Positions 1 through 9,207 are shown, counted from the stretch's first letter. The stretch is DNA of 39,575 nt from an uncultured Lachnospiraceae bacterium (GCA_947385425.1 CANDKY010000030.1:1-39575); one strand, 5' to 3'. The notes: generated from the sequence alone by a model not told the origin. Translations and numbers: made by a program.

Positions 1-130
1 TATTTTCCAAGGAGTTCCGGCTTTGCTAATCATTTCAAGTGTTGAAAACGGGATAGTATATATGAGAAAAGTACTTTTTGTCAAGTATTTTTTTTAAATA
101 AAAGTAAAAAACTGCTTCATGAAAATCTTA

Positions 131-159
131 TTGCAAAAGCAATGGCAAAACCGTACAAT
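131..159 (+). promoter_or_regulatory. Predicted sigma-A promoter of the decayed ATPase gene
   Basis: TTGCAA at 131-136 and TACAAT at 154-159 are separated by 17 bases, 39 bases before the ATG at 198. The fit to the housekeeping consensus is good, so the pseudogene may still be transcribed. The rest of 1-197 is AT-rich and shows no gene. Confidence 0.5.
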
Positions 160-197
160 ATAGGCAGAGAATAAGGAACAGACGGGGATGTGATTTT

Positions 198-1062
198 ATG
201 GGAATATATCTGAATCCTGACAACAGAGGGTTCTGGAAGGCGGTACGTTCTGAGATATATGTAGATAAAACAGGGCTCATAGCATATACGAATAAATGTA
301 TTAATACGGAACAGCAGAATATCTGTGTCAGCAGGCCGCGGCGTTTTGGAAAGTCGATGGCCCTTAAAATGCTGGCCGCTTATTATAGCTGTGGATGTGA
401 TTCAAGGGAACTGTTTGCAGGATATAAAATAGAACATGATAGTACGTTTCATGCGCATTTGAATAAATATGATGTGATATACCTGAATATACAGCATTTT
501 TTAATCAGGGCCCAAAAAAGAGGGAGTGACGGAATATCTTGAGCAGGCTGTCATTGCCGATATACGCAAAGTGTATGGGGGTTTTTTCCCGGGAGAGGAA
601 AACAGCCTTGTTTCGGCGCTTGAGCAGATTTACGTGGAAACAGGCAGTTGGTATGACGGATATACGTTTACCCGTTACAGGCATATTTATAATCCCCAAT
701 CGGTAGTGGAGGCAATGCGCCGCCACAGGCTGTCCGGTTACTGGACAGCCACGGAAACCTATGAGGCGCTGAAAATTTACATGGATATGGATTACGGCGG
801 ACTGCGGACAGACATTGCAAGGATGCTTGGCGGCAGCCGCATTGCCGTGAACACAGGGAGTTTCCGGAATGATATGCGCAATTTCAGGACAAAGGATGAT
901 GTGCTTACACTGCTGATCCATCTTGGATATCTTGCCTATGACTCAGAGAAAAAAGAAGCCTTTATTCCAAACAGGGAGATTATGGGGGAATTTGAAAATG
1001 CCATGAGCGTCGGAGGATGGACGGAAGTCATGCGTGTGCTGAGGGCATCCAAAAAGTCTTGA
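198..1062 (+). pseudogene. Decayed AAA-ATPase-like / PD-(D/E)XK nuclease family gene
   Basis: The remains belong to the AAA-ATPase-like family (AAA-ATPase_like domain plus C-terminal PD-(D/E)XK region), common in multiple copies in Lachnospiraceae and usually around 500-580 residues. The first frame (198-542) keeps the N-terminus and a Walker A-like stretch, RPRRFGKSMALKML. The reading then continues in another frame from about 505-526 to 1062 (EYLEQAVIADIRKVYG onward), so there is a frameshift near the A-run at 514-519. The second part jumps from IYVETG directly to SWYDGYTF near base 645, losing the Walker B region (normally an IDEWD-type motif) and roughly 150 residues. It stops after RVLRASKKS, before the nuclease domain. 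Frameshift, internal deletion and 3' truncation together argue for a dead gene. Its normal role is unknown. Confidence 0.85.
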
Positions 1063-1094
1063 AGATTTTTGTCATAAAATAAAAAAAAGCTTCA

Positions 1095-1123
1095 TTTACA
1101 ATCCCAATATTTTGTGGTATATT
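1095..1123 (+). promoter_or_regulatory. Predicted sigma-A promoter of the mutSL operon
   Basis: TTTACA (1095-1100), a 17-base spacer, then TATATT (1118-1123). This places the transcript start near 1130 and leaves a leader of about 137 bases before mutS. The region lies just after the end of the decayed ATPase gene. Confidence 0.6.
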
Positions 1124-1267
1124 ATGAACGGGCATGCAGAATCGTGTATGCCTGTTTTCCATCCCTGCAAAACGCAGGATAGCGGAAACGGCCGGACAAT
1201 TTTAGGAACAAAATCTTTACAGTTCCTTACGATACAGAAACAGGAAGTTAAAAGAGAGGGAACAAAA

Positions 1268-3925
1268 GTGGCAGAATTAACGCCTATGATGCAGCAATAC
1301 ATGGAGACGAAAAAGGAATACAGCGATTGTATTCTTTTTTACCGGCTCGGCGACTTTTATGAGATGTTTTTCGAGGACGCGCTGACTGCCTCCAAAGAGC
1401 TGGAAATTACATTAACCGGGAAAAACTGCGGGCTGGAGGAACGCGCCCCTATGTGCGGGATTCCTTACCATGCCGTGGACGGATACCTGACGAAGCTTGT
1501 CTCCAAAGGATATAAAGTAGCTATCTGCGAACAGACAGAGGATCCGAAACAGGCAAAAGGGCTGGTGAAGCGGGAGGTAATCCGGATTGTTACGCCGGGG
1601 ACCAACCTGAATATGCAGTCACTGGAAGAGACAAAAAACAACTATCTGATGTGTATTGCTTATCTGCCAAATAAAATCGGGCTTTCCGTAGCGGATGTGA
1701 CGACCGGGGATTATTATCTGACGGAGCTGGAAGATACCCGCAAGCTGCTGGATGAAATCAATAAGTACATGCCTTCCGAAGTGATCTGCAACGATGCCTT
1801 CCTTGTCAGCGGCGTGGATGTGGATGATATGCGCGGAAGGCTTAAAATCGCCGTCAATACCATCGAATCCCATTATTTTGATGATGATGCCTGCCGGAAA
1901 TGCCTGATGAAACATTTTCATGTACAGGTATTGACCGGGCTGGGTATTGAAGATTTTCCCACCGGGATGATTGCGGCAGGCGCGCTGCTGCAGTATCTGT
2001 ATGAAACACAGAAAACGTCCCTGGCGCATTTTACCCATCTGTACCCCTACCTGACCAATAAATACATGCTCCTGGACAGTTCGACGAGAAGGAACCTGGA
2101 ACTGACGGAAACCTTGCGCGAGAAGCAAAAGAGAGGTTCCCTGTTGTGGATATTGGACAAGACGAAAACGGCCATGGGCGCCAGGACGCTGCGCAGTTAC
2201 ATAGAACAGCCCCTGATTGACGCCGGGGAGATCGCCATGAGGCAAGATGCTATCGAGACATTGTGCAGCAATGCGGTCGCACGGGACGAAATCAGGGAAT
2301 ATTTGAACCCGATTTATGATTTAGAGCGGCTTTTGGGAAAAGTCAGCTACAAAACCGCGAACCCGAGGGATCTGATTGCCCTGCGCAATTCCCTGGAAAT
2401 GCTGCCCCATATCAAAACAGTGCTCGGGGAATTGGAGGGGGCTTTGCTGTGCAATATCAACCGGGATATAGATGCCCTGGAGGATATTTATTCCCTGATT
2501 GACCACGCCATCATAGAAGAACCGCCGATTACCATCCGGGAAGGCGGCATTATCCGGGAAGGCTTTGACGAAACGATTGACAACCTGCGCCATGCGAAAA
2601 CGGAGGGGAAAACATGGCTGGCAAACCTGGAAGAAGAGGACAGGGAGCGGACCGGAATTAAGAACCTGCGCATTAAATACAATAAAGTATTCGGTTACTA
2701 TTTCGAGGTGACAAACTCCTACCTGAATATGGTGCCGGCGGATTATATCCGCAAACAGACGCTGACCAATGCGGAGCGTTTCACCACACCGCGCCTGAAA
2801 GAGCTGGAAGATACCATATTAAATGCGGAGGACAAGCTTTTTTCCCTGGAATATGACATGTTCTGCAAAATAAGGGACGGCATTGCCGCCCAGATTGAAC
2901 GGATCCAGAAAACGGCAAAGGCAGTCGCGGCCTTGGATGTGTTTGCTTCCCTGTCACTTATAGCGGAACGGAACCAGTATGTACGGCCGAAAATCAACGG
3001 GAAGGGCATTATCAATATTAAAAACGGCAGGCATCCGGTGGTGGAAAAAGTCATTGTGAACGATATGTTCATTGCCAATGATACCTATCTCGACAACAAC
3101 AGAAATTGTATATCCGTCATTACCGGGCCGAATATGGCGGGGAAATCAACCTATATGCGGCAGACTGCCCTGATTGTGCTTATGGCGCAGATTGGGAGTT
3201 TCGTTCCGGCATCCAGTGCGGATATCTGTATCGTAGACCGCATTTTTACAAGGGTCGGGGCCTCTGACGATCTGGCCAGCGGACAAAGTACTTTTATGGT
3301 GGAAATGAACGAGGTCGCGAATATCCTGCGCAATGCCACCGCAAAGAGCCTGCTGATACTGGATGAGATCGGGCGCGGCACTTCCACCTTTGACGGCCTC
3401 AGCATCGCCTGGGCAGTTATCGAACATATCAGCAACCGGAAGATACTCGGGGCGAAAACCTTGTTTGCGACCCATTACCACGAGCTGACGGAGCTGGAAG
3501 GAAAGATGAACAATGTCAATAATTATTGTATTGCCGTTAAGGAAAAGGGGGACGACATTGTATTCCTGCGCAAAATTGTAAAAGGCGGCGCGGACAAAAG
3601 CTACGGGATCCAGGTGGCAAGGCTGGCCGGGGTGCCTGATATGGTCATAGACCGGGCGAAGGAAATCGTGGAGCAGCTCAGTGACAACGATATCACGGAA
3701 AAGGTGCAGAGTATCGCCGTCCAGAACAAAACGGAGAAAAAAAGCCCGGTAAAGAAATACGATGAGGTGGACTTAGAGCAGATCTCCTTTCTCGATACGG
3801 TCAGCGATGCCGATGTATTGAAGGAACTGTCGGAAATCGATGTGACCAATCTGACGCCCCTGGACGCGCTGAACACCCTGTATCGTCTGCAGAACAAGCT
3901 GAAGAACCGGTGGGGCAATGCGTGA
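1268..3925 (+). CDS. mutS: DNA mismatch repair protein MutS
   Basis: MutS binds base-base mismatches and small loops and recruits MutL. The N-terminal mismatch-contact motif is visible as GDFYEMF (Phe30, Glu32). The C-terminal ABC-type ATPase has Walker A GPNMAGKSTYM near residue 620, Walker B LLILDEIGRGTSTFDG near 695, and the FATHYHELTELE region after it. The reading frame is open back to 1112, but the likely start is the GTG at 1268: it follows an AGAGAGG ribosome binding site at the right distance and gives VAELTPMMQQYMETKKEY, the usual MutS N-terminus. Length is 885 residues, normal for the family. mutL follows after 47 bases, so the two are probably cotranscribed. Confidence 0.97.
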   Translation: MAELTPMMQQYMETKKEYSDCILFYRLGDFYEMFFEDALTASKELEITLTGKNCGLEERAPMCGIPYHAVDGYLTKLVSKGYKVAICEQTEDPKQAKGLVKREVIRIVTPGTNLNMQSLEETKNNYLMCIAYLPNKIGLSVADVTTGDYYLTELEDTRKLLDEINKYMPSEVICNDAFLVSGVDVDDMRGRLKIAVNTIESHYFDDDACRKCLMKHFHVQVLTGLGIEDFPTGMIAAGALLQYLYETQKTSLAHFTHLYPYLTNKYMLLDSSTRRNLELTETLREKQKRGSLLWILDKTKTAMGARTLRSYIEQPLIDAGEIAMRQDAIETLCSNAVARDEIREYLNPIYDLERLLGKVSYKTANPRDLIALRNSLEMLPHIKTVLGELEGALLCNINRDIDALEDIYSLIDHAIIEEPPITIREGGIIREGFDETIDNLRHAKTEGKTWLANLEEEDRERTGIKNLRIKYNKVFGYYFEVTNSYLNMVPADYIRKQTLTNAERFTTPRLKELEDTILNAEDKLFSLEYDMFCKIRDGIAAQIERIQKTAKAVAALDVFASLSLIAERNQYVRPKINGKGIINIKNGRHPVVEKVIVNDMFIANDTYLDNNRNCISVITGPNMAGKSTYMRQTALIVLMAQIGSFVPASSADICIVDRIFTRVGASDDLASGQSTFMVEMNEVANILRNATAKSLLILDEIGRGTSTFDGLSIAWAVIEHISNRKILGAKTLFATHYHELTELEGKMNNVNNYCIAVKEKGDDIVFLRKIVKGGADKSYGIQVARLAGVPDMVIDRAKEIVEQLSDNDITEKVQSIAVQNKTEKKSPVKKYDEVDLEQISFLDTVSDADVLKELSEIDVTNLTPLDALNTLYRLQNKLKNRWGNA

Positions 3926-3972
3926 TGCTGATATAAAGGGCGTGGGGATTTCCTAAGGAAGGATGTGGATAA

Positions 3973-6048
3973 ATGGCGCAGATCAATGTACTAAGTAAAG
4001 AAACGATTGATAAAATAGCGGCCGGGGAGGTTGTGGAGCGTCCTTCCAGCGTGGTGAAGGAGCTGTTGGAAAATGCCGTGGATGCAGGAGCCGGGGCAGT
4101 TACGGTAGAGATAAAGGAGGGCGGCATTTCCTTTATCCGTGTGACGGACAATGGCTGCGGCATAGAGCGCGCCCAGGTGCCCAGGGCTTTCCTGAGACAT
4201 GCCACAAGTAAAATCCGTTCGGCACAAGACTTATCCCATATCGCCAGCCTGGGGTTCCGCGGGGAAGCCCTGTCCAGCATTGCGGCCGTAGCCAGGCTGG
4301 AAGTGATCACAAAGACAAGGGACGAACTGACCGGGCTGCGTTACCGGATAGAGGGCGGGGAGGAAATCGAAGCGGAAGAAGTAGGCGCGCCGGACGGGAC
4401 GACGTTCCTTGTCCGCAACCTTTTCTTCAATACGCCGGTACGGAAGAAATTTTTGAAGCAGCCGCAGACCGAGGGCGGCTATATTTCGGATCTGATGGAG
4501 CATATGGCGCTGGCTAATCCCGGCGTTTCTTTTCAATATATCAACAACGGGCAGATCCGTTTCCACACTTCGGGCAACGGCAGCCTGCAGGAAATCATTT
4601 ATCGGATTTACGGGCGCGATATCGCTTCCGCGCTGCTCCCCATTGATGTTACGGAACAGGGAATCCATATGGAAGGCTTCCTGGGAAAACCGGAAATCAA
4701 CCGCGCGAACCGCAATTTTGAAATTTATTTTGTGAACGGACGTTTTATTAAGAGTAATATTATCGGGAAAGCGATTGAGGAAGGCTACAGGAAATATGTT
4801 ATGCAGCATAAGTTTCCTTTTGCCGTACTGCATTTTGAAATCGATACCGGGGAAATTGACGTAAATGTACATCCTACGAAGATGGAAGTACGTTTTACAA
4901 ACCAGCCCAGGCTTTATAATTTTATTGCAGAGCATGTGGAACGGGCGCTGCATCAGACGGAACTGATTCCGGAGGTGACATTGACGGAAACAGCGGAAAA
5001 GACGGCCGGAAAGCTCCCGGCAGGGGCGATACCGGAGCCGTTTGAGGAGAAACGCGCCGCTAAGGAAAACGCGGCCCGTCCGGCCAGCCAGGTTTCCGGC
5101 GCTTTGTACAGCGCCGGAAAAGGAGAGGGGACGGAGGACGGAAACGCTGCCGTAGTAGCGGAGGAGGGCATGTACACGGTATCCTCCGATCCGGAAGGAA
5201 GCGCGGCGGAAACGGAGTCTTTTTTTGTCGATCAGCGTATTGTGCCGGAAAGTGTGCCCCAAAAAGAAGAAACTTCCGTTAATCGCGCGAATATGCAGGA
5301 TTACGTGCAGAATAACCCGTCTCCAAGGATTATCGGCGGCAATACGGCTTCCCGGATTGCCGGGCATGCAGGAGGCCATGCAAATGTGCTGAAAGCTTCC
5401 GAGCATATTTTTGTCGAAAAACCGGTGCAGTTGGATCTCTTTGAAGAAAAAATGCTGACAAGGGATGCGAGGGGGGAGTATCAGATTTTAGGCCAGATTT
5501 TCGATACTTATTGGCTCGTTGCTTTCCGTGATAAACTGTTTATCATTGACCAGCATGCCGCCCATGAGAAAGTAAAATATGAAAATTTTATGAAGCATCT
5601 GGAAGAGAACAGTGTGGTATCCCAAATGCTGAATCCGCCGGTTATTGTCACACTGACCGGGAAAGAAGAAACTGTATTGAAAGAATCCATGGAGGTGTTT
5701 TCCGGCATAGGGTTTGAAATCGAATCCTTTGGCGGCAATGAGTATGCTTTGCGCTCTGTCCCGAGCGAACTTTACGGCTGCAGCGAGAGCAGTTTGTTTA
5801 CGGAAATGCTGGATGAGCTTTCAGAAGGTGATATCCATGGGGCTCCGGCGGTTATCCGGCAGAAAATAGCGACTATGGCGTGTAAAGCTGCCGTAAAAGG
5901 GAATACTTCTTTTGACCGCGCCGGGATAGAAGCCCTGATTGACCAACTGCTTGCCCTGGAAGATCCTTATCATTGCCCTCATGGCAGGCCGACAATTATA
6001 TCGATGAGCAAATATGAGATTGAGAAGAAATTCAAAAGAATAACGTGA
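3973..6048 (+). CDS. mutL: DNA mismatch repair endonuclease MutL
   Basis: MutL is the ATP-dependent matchmaker of mismatch repair and, in bacteria lacking MutH, the nicking enzyme. The N-terminal GHKL ATPase shows ELLENAVDAGA, DNGCGIE and LGFRGEALSSI. A poorly conserved linker runs from about residue 335 to 480. The C-terminal domain keeps the metal-dependent endonuclease motif DQHAAHEKVKYE near residue 525, ACKAAVKGN, and CPHGRPT near 667. These mark an active nicking type, consistent with a Gram-positive without MutH. The ATG at 3973 has an AAGGAAGG site ahead of it. Length is 691 residues. It sits between mutS and miaA on the same strand. Confidence 0.97.
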   Translation: MAQINVLSKETIDKIAAGEVVERPSSVVKELLENAVDAGAGAVTVEIKEGGISFIRVTDNGCGIERAQVPRAFLRHATSKIRSAQDLSHIASLGFRGEALSSIAAVARLEVITKTRDELTGLRYRIEGGEEIEAEEVGAPDGTTFLVRNLFFNTPVRKKFLKQPQTEGGYISDLMEHMALANPGVSFQYINNGQIRFHTSGNGSLQEIIYRIYGRDIASALLPIDVTEQGIHMEGFLGKPEINRANRNFEIYFVNGRFIKSNIIGKAIEEGYRKYVMQHKFPFAVLHFEIDTGEIDVNVHPTKMEVRFTNQPRLYNFIAEHVERALHQTELIPEVTLTETAEKTAGKLPAGAIPEPFEEKRAAKENAARPASQVSGALYSAGKGEGTEDGNAAVVAEEGMYTVSSDPEGSAAETESFFVDQRIVPESVPQKEETSVNRANMQDYVQNNPSPRIIGGNTASRIAGHAGGHANVLKASEHIFVEKPVQLDLFEEKMLTRDARGEYQILGQIFDTYWLVAFRDKLFIIDQHAAHEKVKYENFMKHLEENSVVSQMLNPPVIVTLTGKEETVLKESMEVFSGIGFEIESFGGNEYALRSVPSELYGCSESSLFTEMLDELSEGDIHGAPAVIRQKIATMACKAAVKGNTSFDRAGIEALIDQLLALEDPYHCPHGRPTIISMSKYEIEKKFKRIT

Positions 6049-6061
6049 AAAGAAGCTCTAA

Positions 6062-6175
6062 GGCGTCAAAGGACGCCGCCTAAGAGATTCTGGGATTTGC
6101 CATGCGCAGCATTGCAAATCCATTTTATGCGGAAGAACGCAAAGCGAAGCATCGCTTGGAAAGAGGCGTTCTTCC
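6062..6175. repeat. Three consecutive hairpins between mutL and miaA
   Basis: Three inverted repeats fill the 186-base gap: GGCGTC/GACGCC (6062-6077, loop AAAG); GGATTTGC/GCAAATCC (6093-6100 and 6114-6121); and a two-tier stem GGAAGAACGC/GCGTTCTTCC (6131-6140 and 6166-6175) enclosing AAGCGA/TCGCTT (6142-6157). No T-run follows, so this is not a simple terminator. It may be an interspersed palindromic repeat or a structured, possibly processed, part of the operon message. Confidence 0.65.
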
Positions 6176-6234
6176 AGGTTTTTCATGGCTGGTAGGGTGG
6201 AAACATTTCGTTTGCCGGGAATATGGAGGAACAG

Positions 6235-7212
6235 ATGGAATATGACATGAAAAAGGAGGATACCAGGCAGCCTCTCGTCATCTTGGCGGGGCCGACGGCC
6301 GTGGGCAAGACGGAATTGTCCCTGCGGCTGGCAAAGGCCATTGGCGGCGAGATTATTTCCGCCGATTCCATGCAGGTATACCGCCGTATGGATATTGGTT
6401 CGGCGAAGATAATGCCTGAGGAAAGGGATGGGGTTCCCCATCATCTGATTGATGTCCTGGAACCGACGGAAGAGTTCCATGTGGTGCGGTTCCAACAGAT
6501 GGTGAAGGAAGTCCTGCCCGGGATTTACGGGCGCGGGCGGATTCCCATCCTGGTGGGCGGAACCGGGTTTTACATCCAGGCCGTTTTGTATGATATCGAT
6601 TTTACGGAAAATGAAGAGGATACTTTGTACCGCCGGCAACTGGAACAGACAGCCGCCCGGAAAGGGAATTCTTACTTGCACCGTATGCTGGAAGAGGTTG
6701 ACCCGGAATCAGCGCAGGCAATTCATGAAAATAATGTAAAGCGGGTAATCCGCGCCCTGGAATTCCATAGACTGACCGGGCAGAAGATCTCCGGGCATAA
6801 TGAGGCGGAAAGGCAAAAGCAAGCCGCTTACAATGCCTGCTATTTCGTATTGAGCGACGACCGCGCGGCCCTTTATGGCAGGATTGAAAAACGGGTCGAT
6901 GCTATGCTTGCCGCGGGCCTGGTTGATGAAGTGGCATCCCTGAAAGCGGAAGGCTGTACCGGGGATATGGTGTCCATGCAGGGGCTGGGGTATAAGGAAA
7001 TCTTATGCTGCCTGAACGGTGAAATTACGCTGGAACGGGCCGTTTACCTTATCAAGCGCAATACCAGGCATTTTGCAAAAAGGCAGCTTACCTGGTTCCG
7101 CCGGGAGAAAGATGTGATATGGATACCTAAGAATGAATTTCACTATAATGACGACGCTGTTTTGCAGTTTATTCTTGAACATGTCAGGAAGCAAGGCATA
7201 TGCCTGTCCTGA
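6235..7212 (+). CDS. miaA: tRNA dimethylallyltransferase MiaA
   Basis: MiaA transfers a dimethylallyl group to N6 of adenosine 37 in tRNAs reading UNN codons, the first step towards ms2i6A. The P-loop GPTAVGKTEL is near the N-terminus, followed by SADSMQVYRRMDIGSAK, HHLIDV and GGTGFYIQAV, all typical. The frame is open from an ATG at 6223, but GGAGGA at 6225-6230 best serves the ATG at 6235, giving 325 residues. It follows mutL as in many Firmicutes. The hfq gene that often follows miaA is not present; the next gene is a PLP enzyme 86 bases downstream. Confidence 0.95.
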   Translation: MEYDMKKEDTRQPLVILAGPTAVGKTELSLRLAKAIGGEIISADSMQVYRRMDIGSAKIMPEERDGVPHHLIDVLEPTEEFHVVRFQQMVKEVLPGIYGRGRIPILVGGTGFYIQAVLYDIDFTENEEDTLYRRQLEQTAARKGNSYLHRMLEEVDPESAQAIHENNVKRVIRALEFHRLTGQKISGHNEAERQKQAAYNACYFVLSDDRAALYGRIEKRVDAMLAAGLVDEVASLKAEGCTGDMVSMQGLGYKEILCCLNGEITLERAVYLIKRNTRHFAKRQLTWFRREKDVIWIPKNEFHYNDDAVLQFILEHVRKQGICLS

Positions 7213-7298
7213 AGAGGTTTGCAAATTGGGGCGGCCTTGCGAAAACTATGCTATGCAGACGGCACTGGATATATGGAAAAAACAGAGGATATATAATT

Positions 7299-8597
7299 AT
7301 GGAACAATGGATGGAACAGCAAACGGAAATGTATAAATCCATGGGGATTTCCGCTGAGGTTATTTCTTATGGTGAGAAGATATTGGAAGGGCTTAAGAAC
7401 CGCTTTGAGGCGATTGACCGTGTAGCAGAGTATAATCAGTTAAAGGTTCTTAAGGCTATGCAGGAGGCAAAAGTCAGCGAAGCCTGCCTGCTCGGGACTA
7501 CCGGATACGGCTACAACGATTTGGGAAGGGATACGTTGGAAGAGGTATATGCAGGGATTTTCCGGACGGAGGATGCCCTTGTCCGCCCGCAGATTACATG
7601 CGGGACCCATGCCCTGGCCCTGGCCCTGATGAGCAACTTAAGGCCGGGGGATGAACTCCTTTCCCCGGTGGGAAAACCTTATGACACGCTGGAAGAGGTG
7701 ATTGGCATCCGTCCTTCGAGAGGTTCCCTGGCGGAGTACGGCATTACTTACAGACAGGTGGATCTGCTTCCGGACGGCGGTTTTGACTATGAAAATATCC
7801 GCCGGGCAGTCAATGGGCGGACGAAACTGGTTACGATACAGCGCTCGAAAGGATATCAGACCAGGCCCACACTTTCCGTGGCGGCTATCGGCAGGCTGAT
7901 TGCTTTTTTAAAGGAGCTGAAACCGGATCTGATCTGTATGGTTGATAATTGTTACGGGGAATTTGTGGAAACCACGGAACCTTCGGAAGCAGGGGCGGAT
8001 ATGGTAGTCGGTTCCCTGATAAAAAACCCGGGCGGCGGCCTGGCGCCGACGGGCGGGTATATTGCAGGGAAAAAAGCCTGTGTGGAAAATGCCGCCTGCC
8101 GCCTGACATCCCCGGGGCTGGCGAAAGAAGTAGGCGCCTCGCTGGGCATGACGGCATCCTTTTACCACGGCCTGTTCCTGGCTCCCACCGTGACGGCAAG
8201 CGCGCTGAAAGGCGCCGTTTTCGCCGCCAACATTTATGAACGGCTGGGATTTGCCGTAATCCCAAACGGCAGCGAGGAACGCCACGATATCATACAGGCC
8301 GTGACCTTCGGCACTCCGGAAGGGGTGACTGCATTCTGCAGGGGAATACAGGCTGCAGCCCCGGTGGACAGCTTCGTCACGCCGGAACCATGGGACATGC
8401 CGGGATACGACAGCAAAGTTATTATGGCCGCCGGGGCATTTGTCTCCGGTTCCTCCATCGAACTGTCCGCAGACGGCCCCATCAAACCTCCCTATGCAGT
8501 CTATTTCCAGGGCGGCCTCACCTGGCCCCACGCCAAATTCGGCATATTAAAATCACTGCAGGCGCTGCTGGATGAAAACGCTGCCAGACTGCCCTGA
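7299..8597 (+). CDS. PLP-dependent YnbB/aluminium-resistance family protein (methionine gamma-lyase-like)
   Basis: This matches the family named 'aluminium resistance protein' or 'methionine gamma-lyase family protein' (B. subtilis YnbB), fold-type I PLP enzymes of about 420 residues. Visible signatures are QITCGTHALALAL near the cofactor phosphate site, MVDNCYGEFVE with the ring-contacting Asp, and VGSLIKNPGGG with the likely Schiff-base lysine. The C-terminal half has PYAVYFQGGLTWPHAKFG. The open frame reaches 7200, inside the end of miaA, but the ATG at 7299 has an AGAGG site 10 bases upstream and gives 432 residues. The natural substrate is not established, and the metal-resistance label is historical. 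It closes the mutS-mutL-miaA run. Confidence 0.88.
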   Translation: MEQWMEQQTEMYKSMGISAEVISYGEKILEGLKNRFEAIDRVAEYNQLKVLKAMQEAKVSEACLLGTTGYGYNDLGRDTLEEVYAGIFRTEDALVRPQITCGTHALALALMSNLRPGDELLSPVGKPYDTLEEVIGIRPSRGSLAEYGITYRQVDLLPDGGFDYENIRRAVNGRTKLVTIQRSKGYQTRPTLSVAAIGRLIAFLKELKPDLICMVDNCYGEFVETTEPSEAGADMVVGSLIKNPGGGLAPTGGYIAGKKACVENAACRLTSPGLAKEVGASLGMTASFYHGLFLAPTVTASALKGAVFAANIYERLGFAVIPNGSEERHDIIQAVTFGTPEGVTAFCRGIQAAAPVDSFVTPEPWDMPGYDSKVIMAAGAFVSGSSIELSADGPIKPPYAVYFQGGLTWPHAKFGILKSLQALLDENAARLP

Positions 8598-8624
8598 ATC
8601 TGTCCGGGACTTGACCACTTGGTC

Positions 8625-8670
8625 TGCCAAATTCAGGTTACATAGCCCGCTATGCGCCCTTCATTTGGCA
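8625..8670. repeat. Nested hairpin downstream of the PLP enzyme gene
   Basis: TGCCAAAT (8625-8632) pairs with ATTTGGCA (8663-8670), and inside it CATAG/CTATG (8641-8645 and 8650-8654) pair around CCCG. There is no T-tract, so terminator function is doubtful. It is the first of several palindromes in the gene-free stretch 8598-9207. Confidence 0.5.
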
Positions 8671-8698
8671 AAGCAAACTTGCTTTTAATCTTCCACAA

Positions 8699-8744
8699 AT
8701 TGTGACGCACATCTGCCGGAAAGCATTTTTCAAACACGCTCCAG
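8699..8744 (-). repeat. Half copy of the GAGCGTGTTTGA interspersed repeat
   Basis: Read on the minus strand this is GAGCGTGTTTGAAAAATG followed by CTTTCCG and a stretch ending CGTCACAAT. It matches the element at 22227-22268 in opposite orientation with only a few differences over about 45 bases. The second hairpin arm present at 22269-22286 is missing here. Confidence 0.7.
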
Positions 8745-8754
8745 CCACAACCGA

Positions 8755-9019
8755 GCATGGAAGCCCGTTTCCCGGCGCGGCGGGCCTGTGCGGCTGATTT
8801 TTACATCGTTTTGGATGGTGGTTTTCCTTAACAGAAGCTCCACAATCCCAGGGAAAAATGGCCAAGGATGGCCATTTTAGGCTGTGCAGGACAGGACGTC
8901 CTTCACAGCCGGCCCGGCAGGCGCCGACAACGCGGCGCTTCTGTTTAGGAAAACCCCATTCAAAAAGCTGTAAAAATCAGCCGCACAGGCCCGCCGTGCC
9001 GGGAAATGGGCTTCCACGC
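8755..9019. repeat. Large ~80-bp inverted repeat with two inner hairpins
   Basis: The left arm (8755-8837) and right arm (8938-9019) are imperfect reverse complements over about 80 bases, close to 88 percent identical by eye. Shared blocks include GGCGGGCCTGTGCGGCTGAT and GGTTTTCC. Between the arms lie two more palindromes: a perfect 10-bp stem AAAATGGCCA/TGGCCATTTT (8855-8878, loop AGGA), and GGCTGTG/CACAGCC continuing into AGGAC/GTCCT (8880-8910). No protein-like ORF fits. Together with the flanking hairpins, 8598-9150 is a structured intergenic island: either two inverted copies of a repeat, or a structured RNA. Confidence 0.75.
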
Positions 9020-9116
9020 GGCCTCCCGGCAATAACTCTGCAAAACCCGCGCGCCCTCTCAGCAACAATTTGTCACTTCTTGTTGAAAACTTTTAAAAAA
9101 ATTAATTGGAAATTTA

Positions 9117-9145
9117 TGTACAGAAAATCTGATATGTGTTAAGAT
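9117..9145 (+). promoter_or_regulatory. Possible extended -10 promoter of the envelope cluster
   Basis: TGTACA (9117-9122), 17 bases, then TAAGAT (9140-9145) preceded by TGT, an extended -10. It sits 62 bases before the start at 9208, in AT-rich DNA after the GC-rich repeat island. It is the only reasonable promoter I see ahead of the DUF4321-radC-mre run. Confidence 0.4.
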
Positions 9146-9207
9146 GAATAATGCAGATGATGGGTTTTTTTGGCCGGGCAGAACCGGAACAGAGAAGGAG
9201 GCAGTTT

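Noticed and set aside
505-921. A 138-codon minus-strand frame over the decayed ATPase gene
   Set aside because: It is antisense to clearly recognisable family residues and has no recognisable protein features.
4231-5406. A 391-codon open frame antisense to mutL
   Set aside because: Composition is rich in Arg, His and Cys with no domain, and mutL is fully supported across it; it is a shadow frame.
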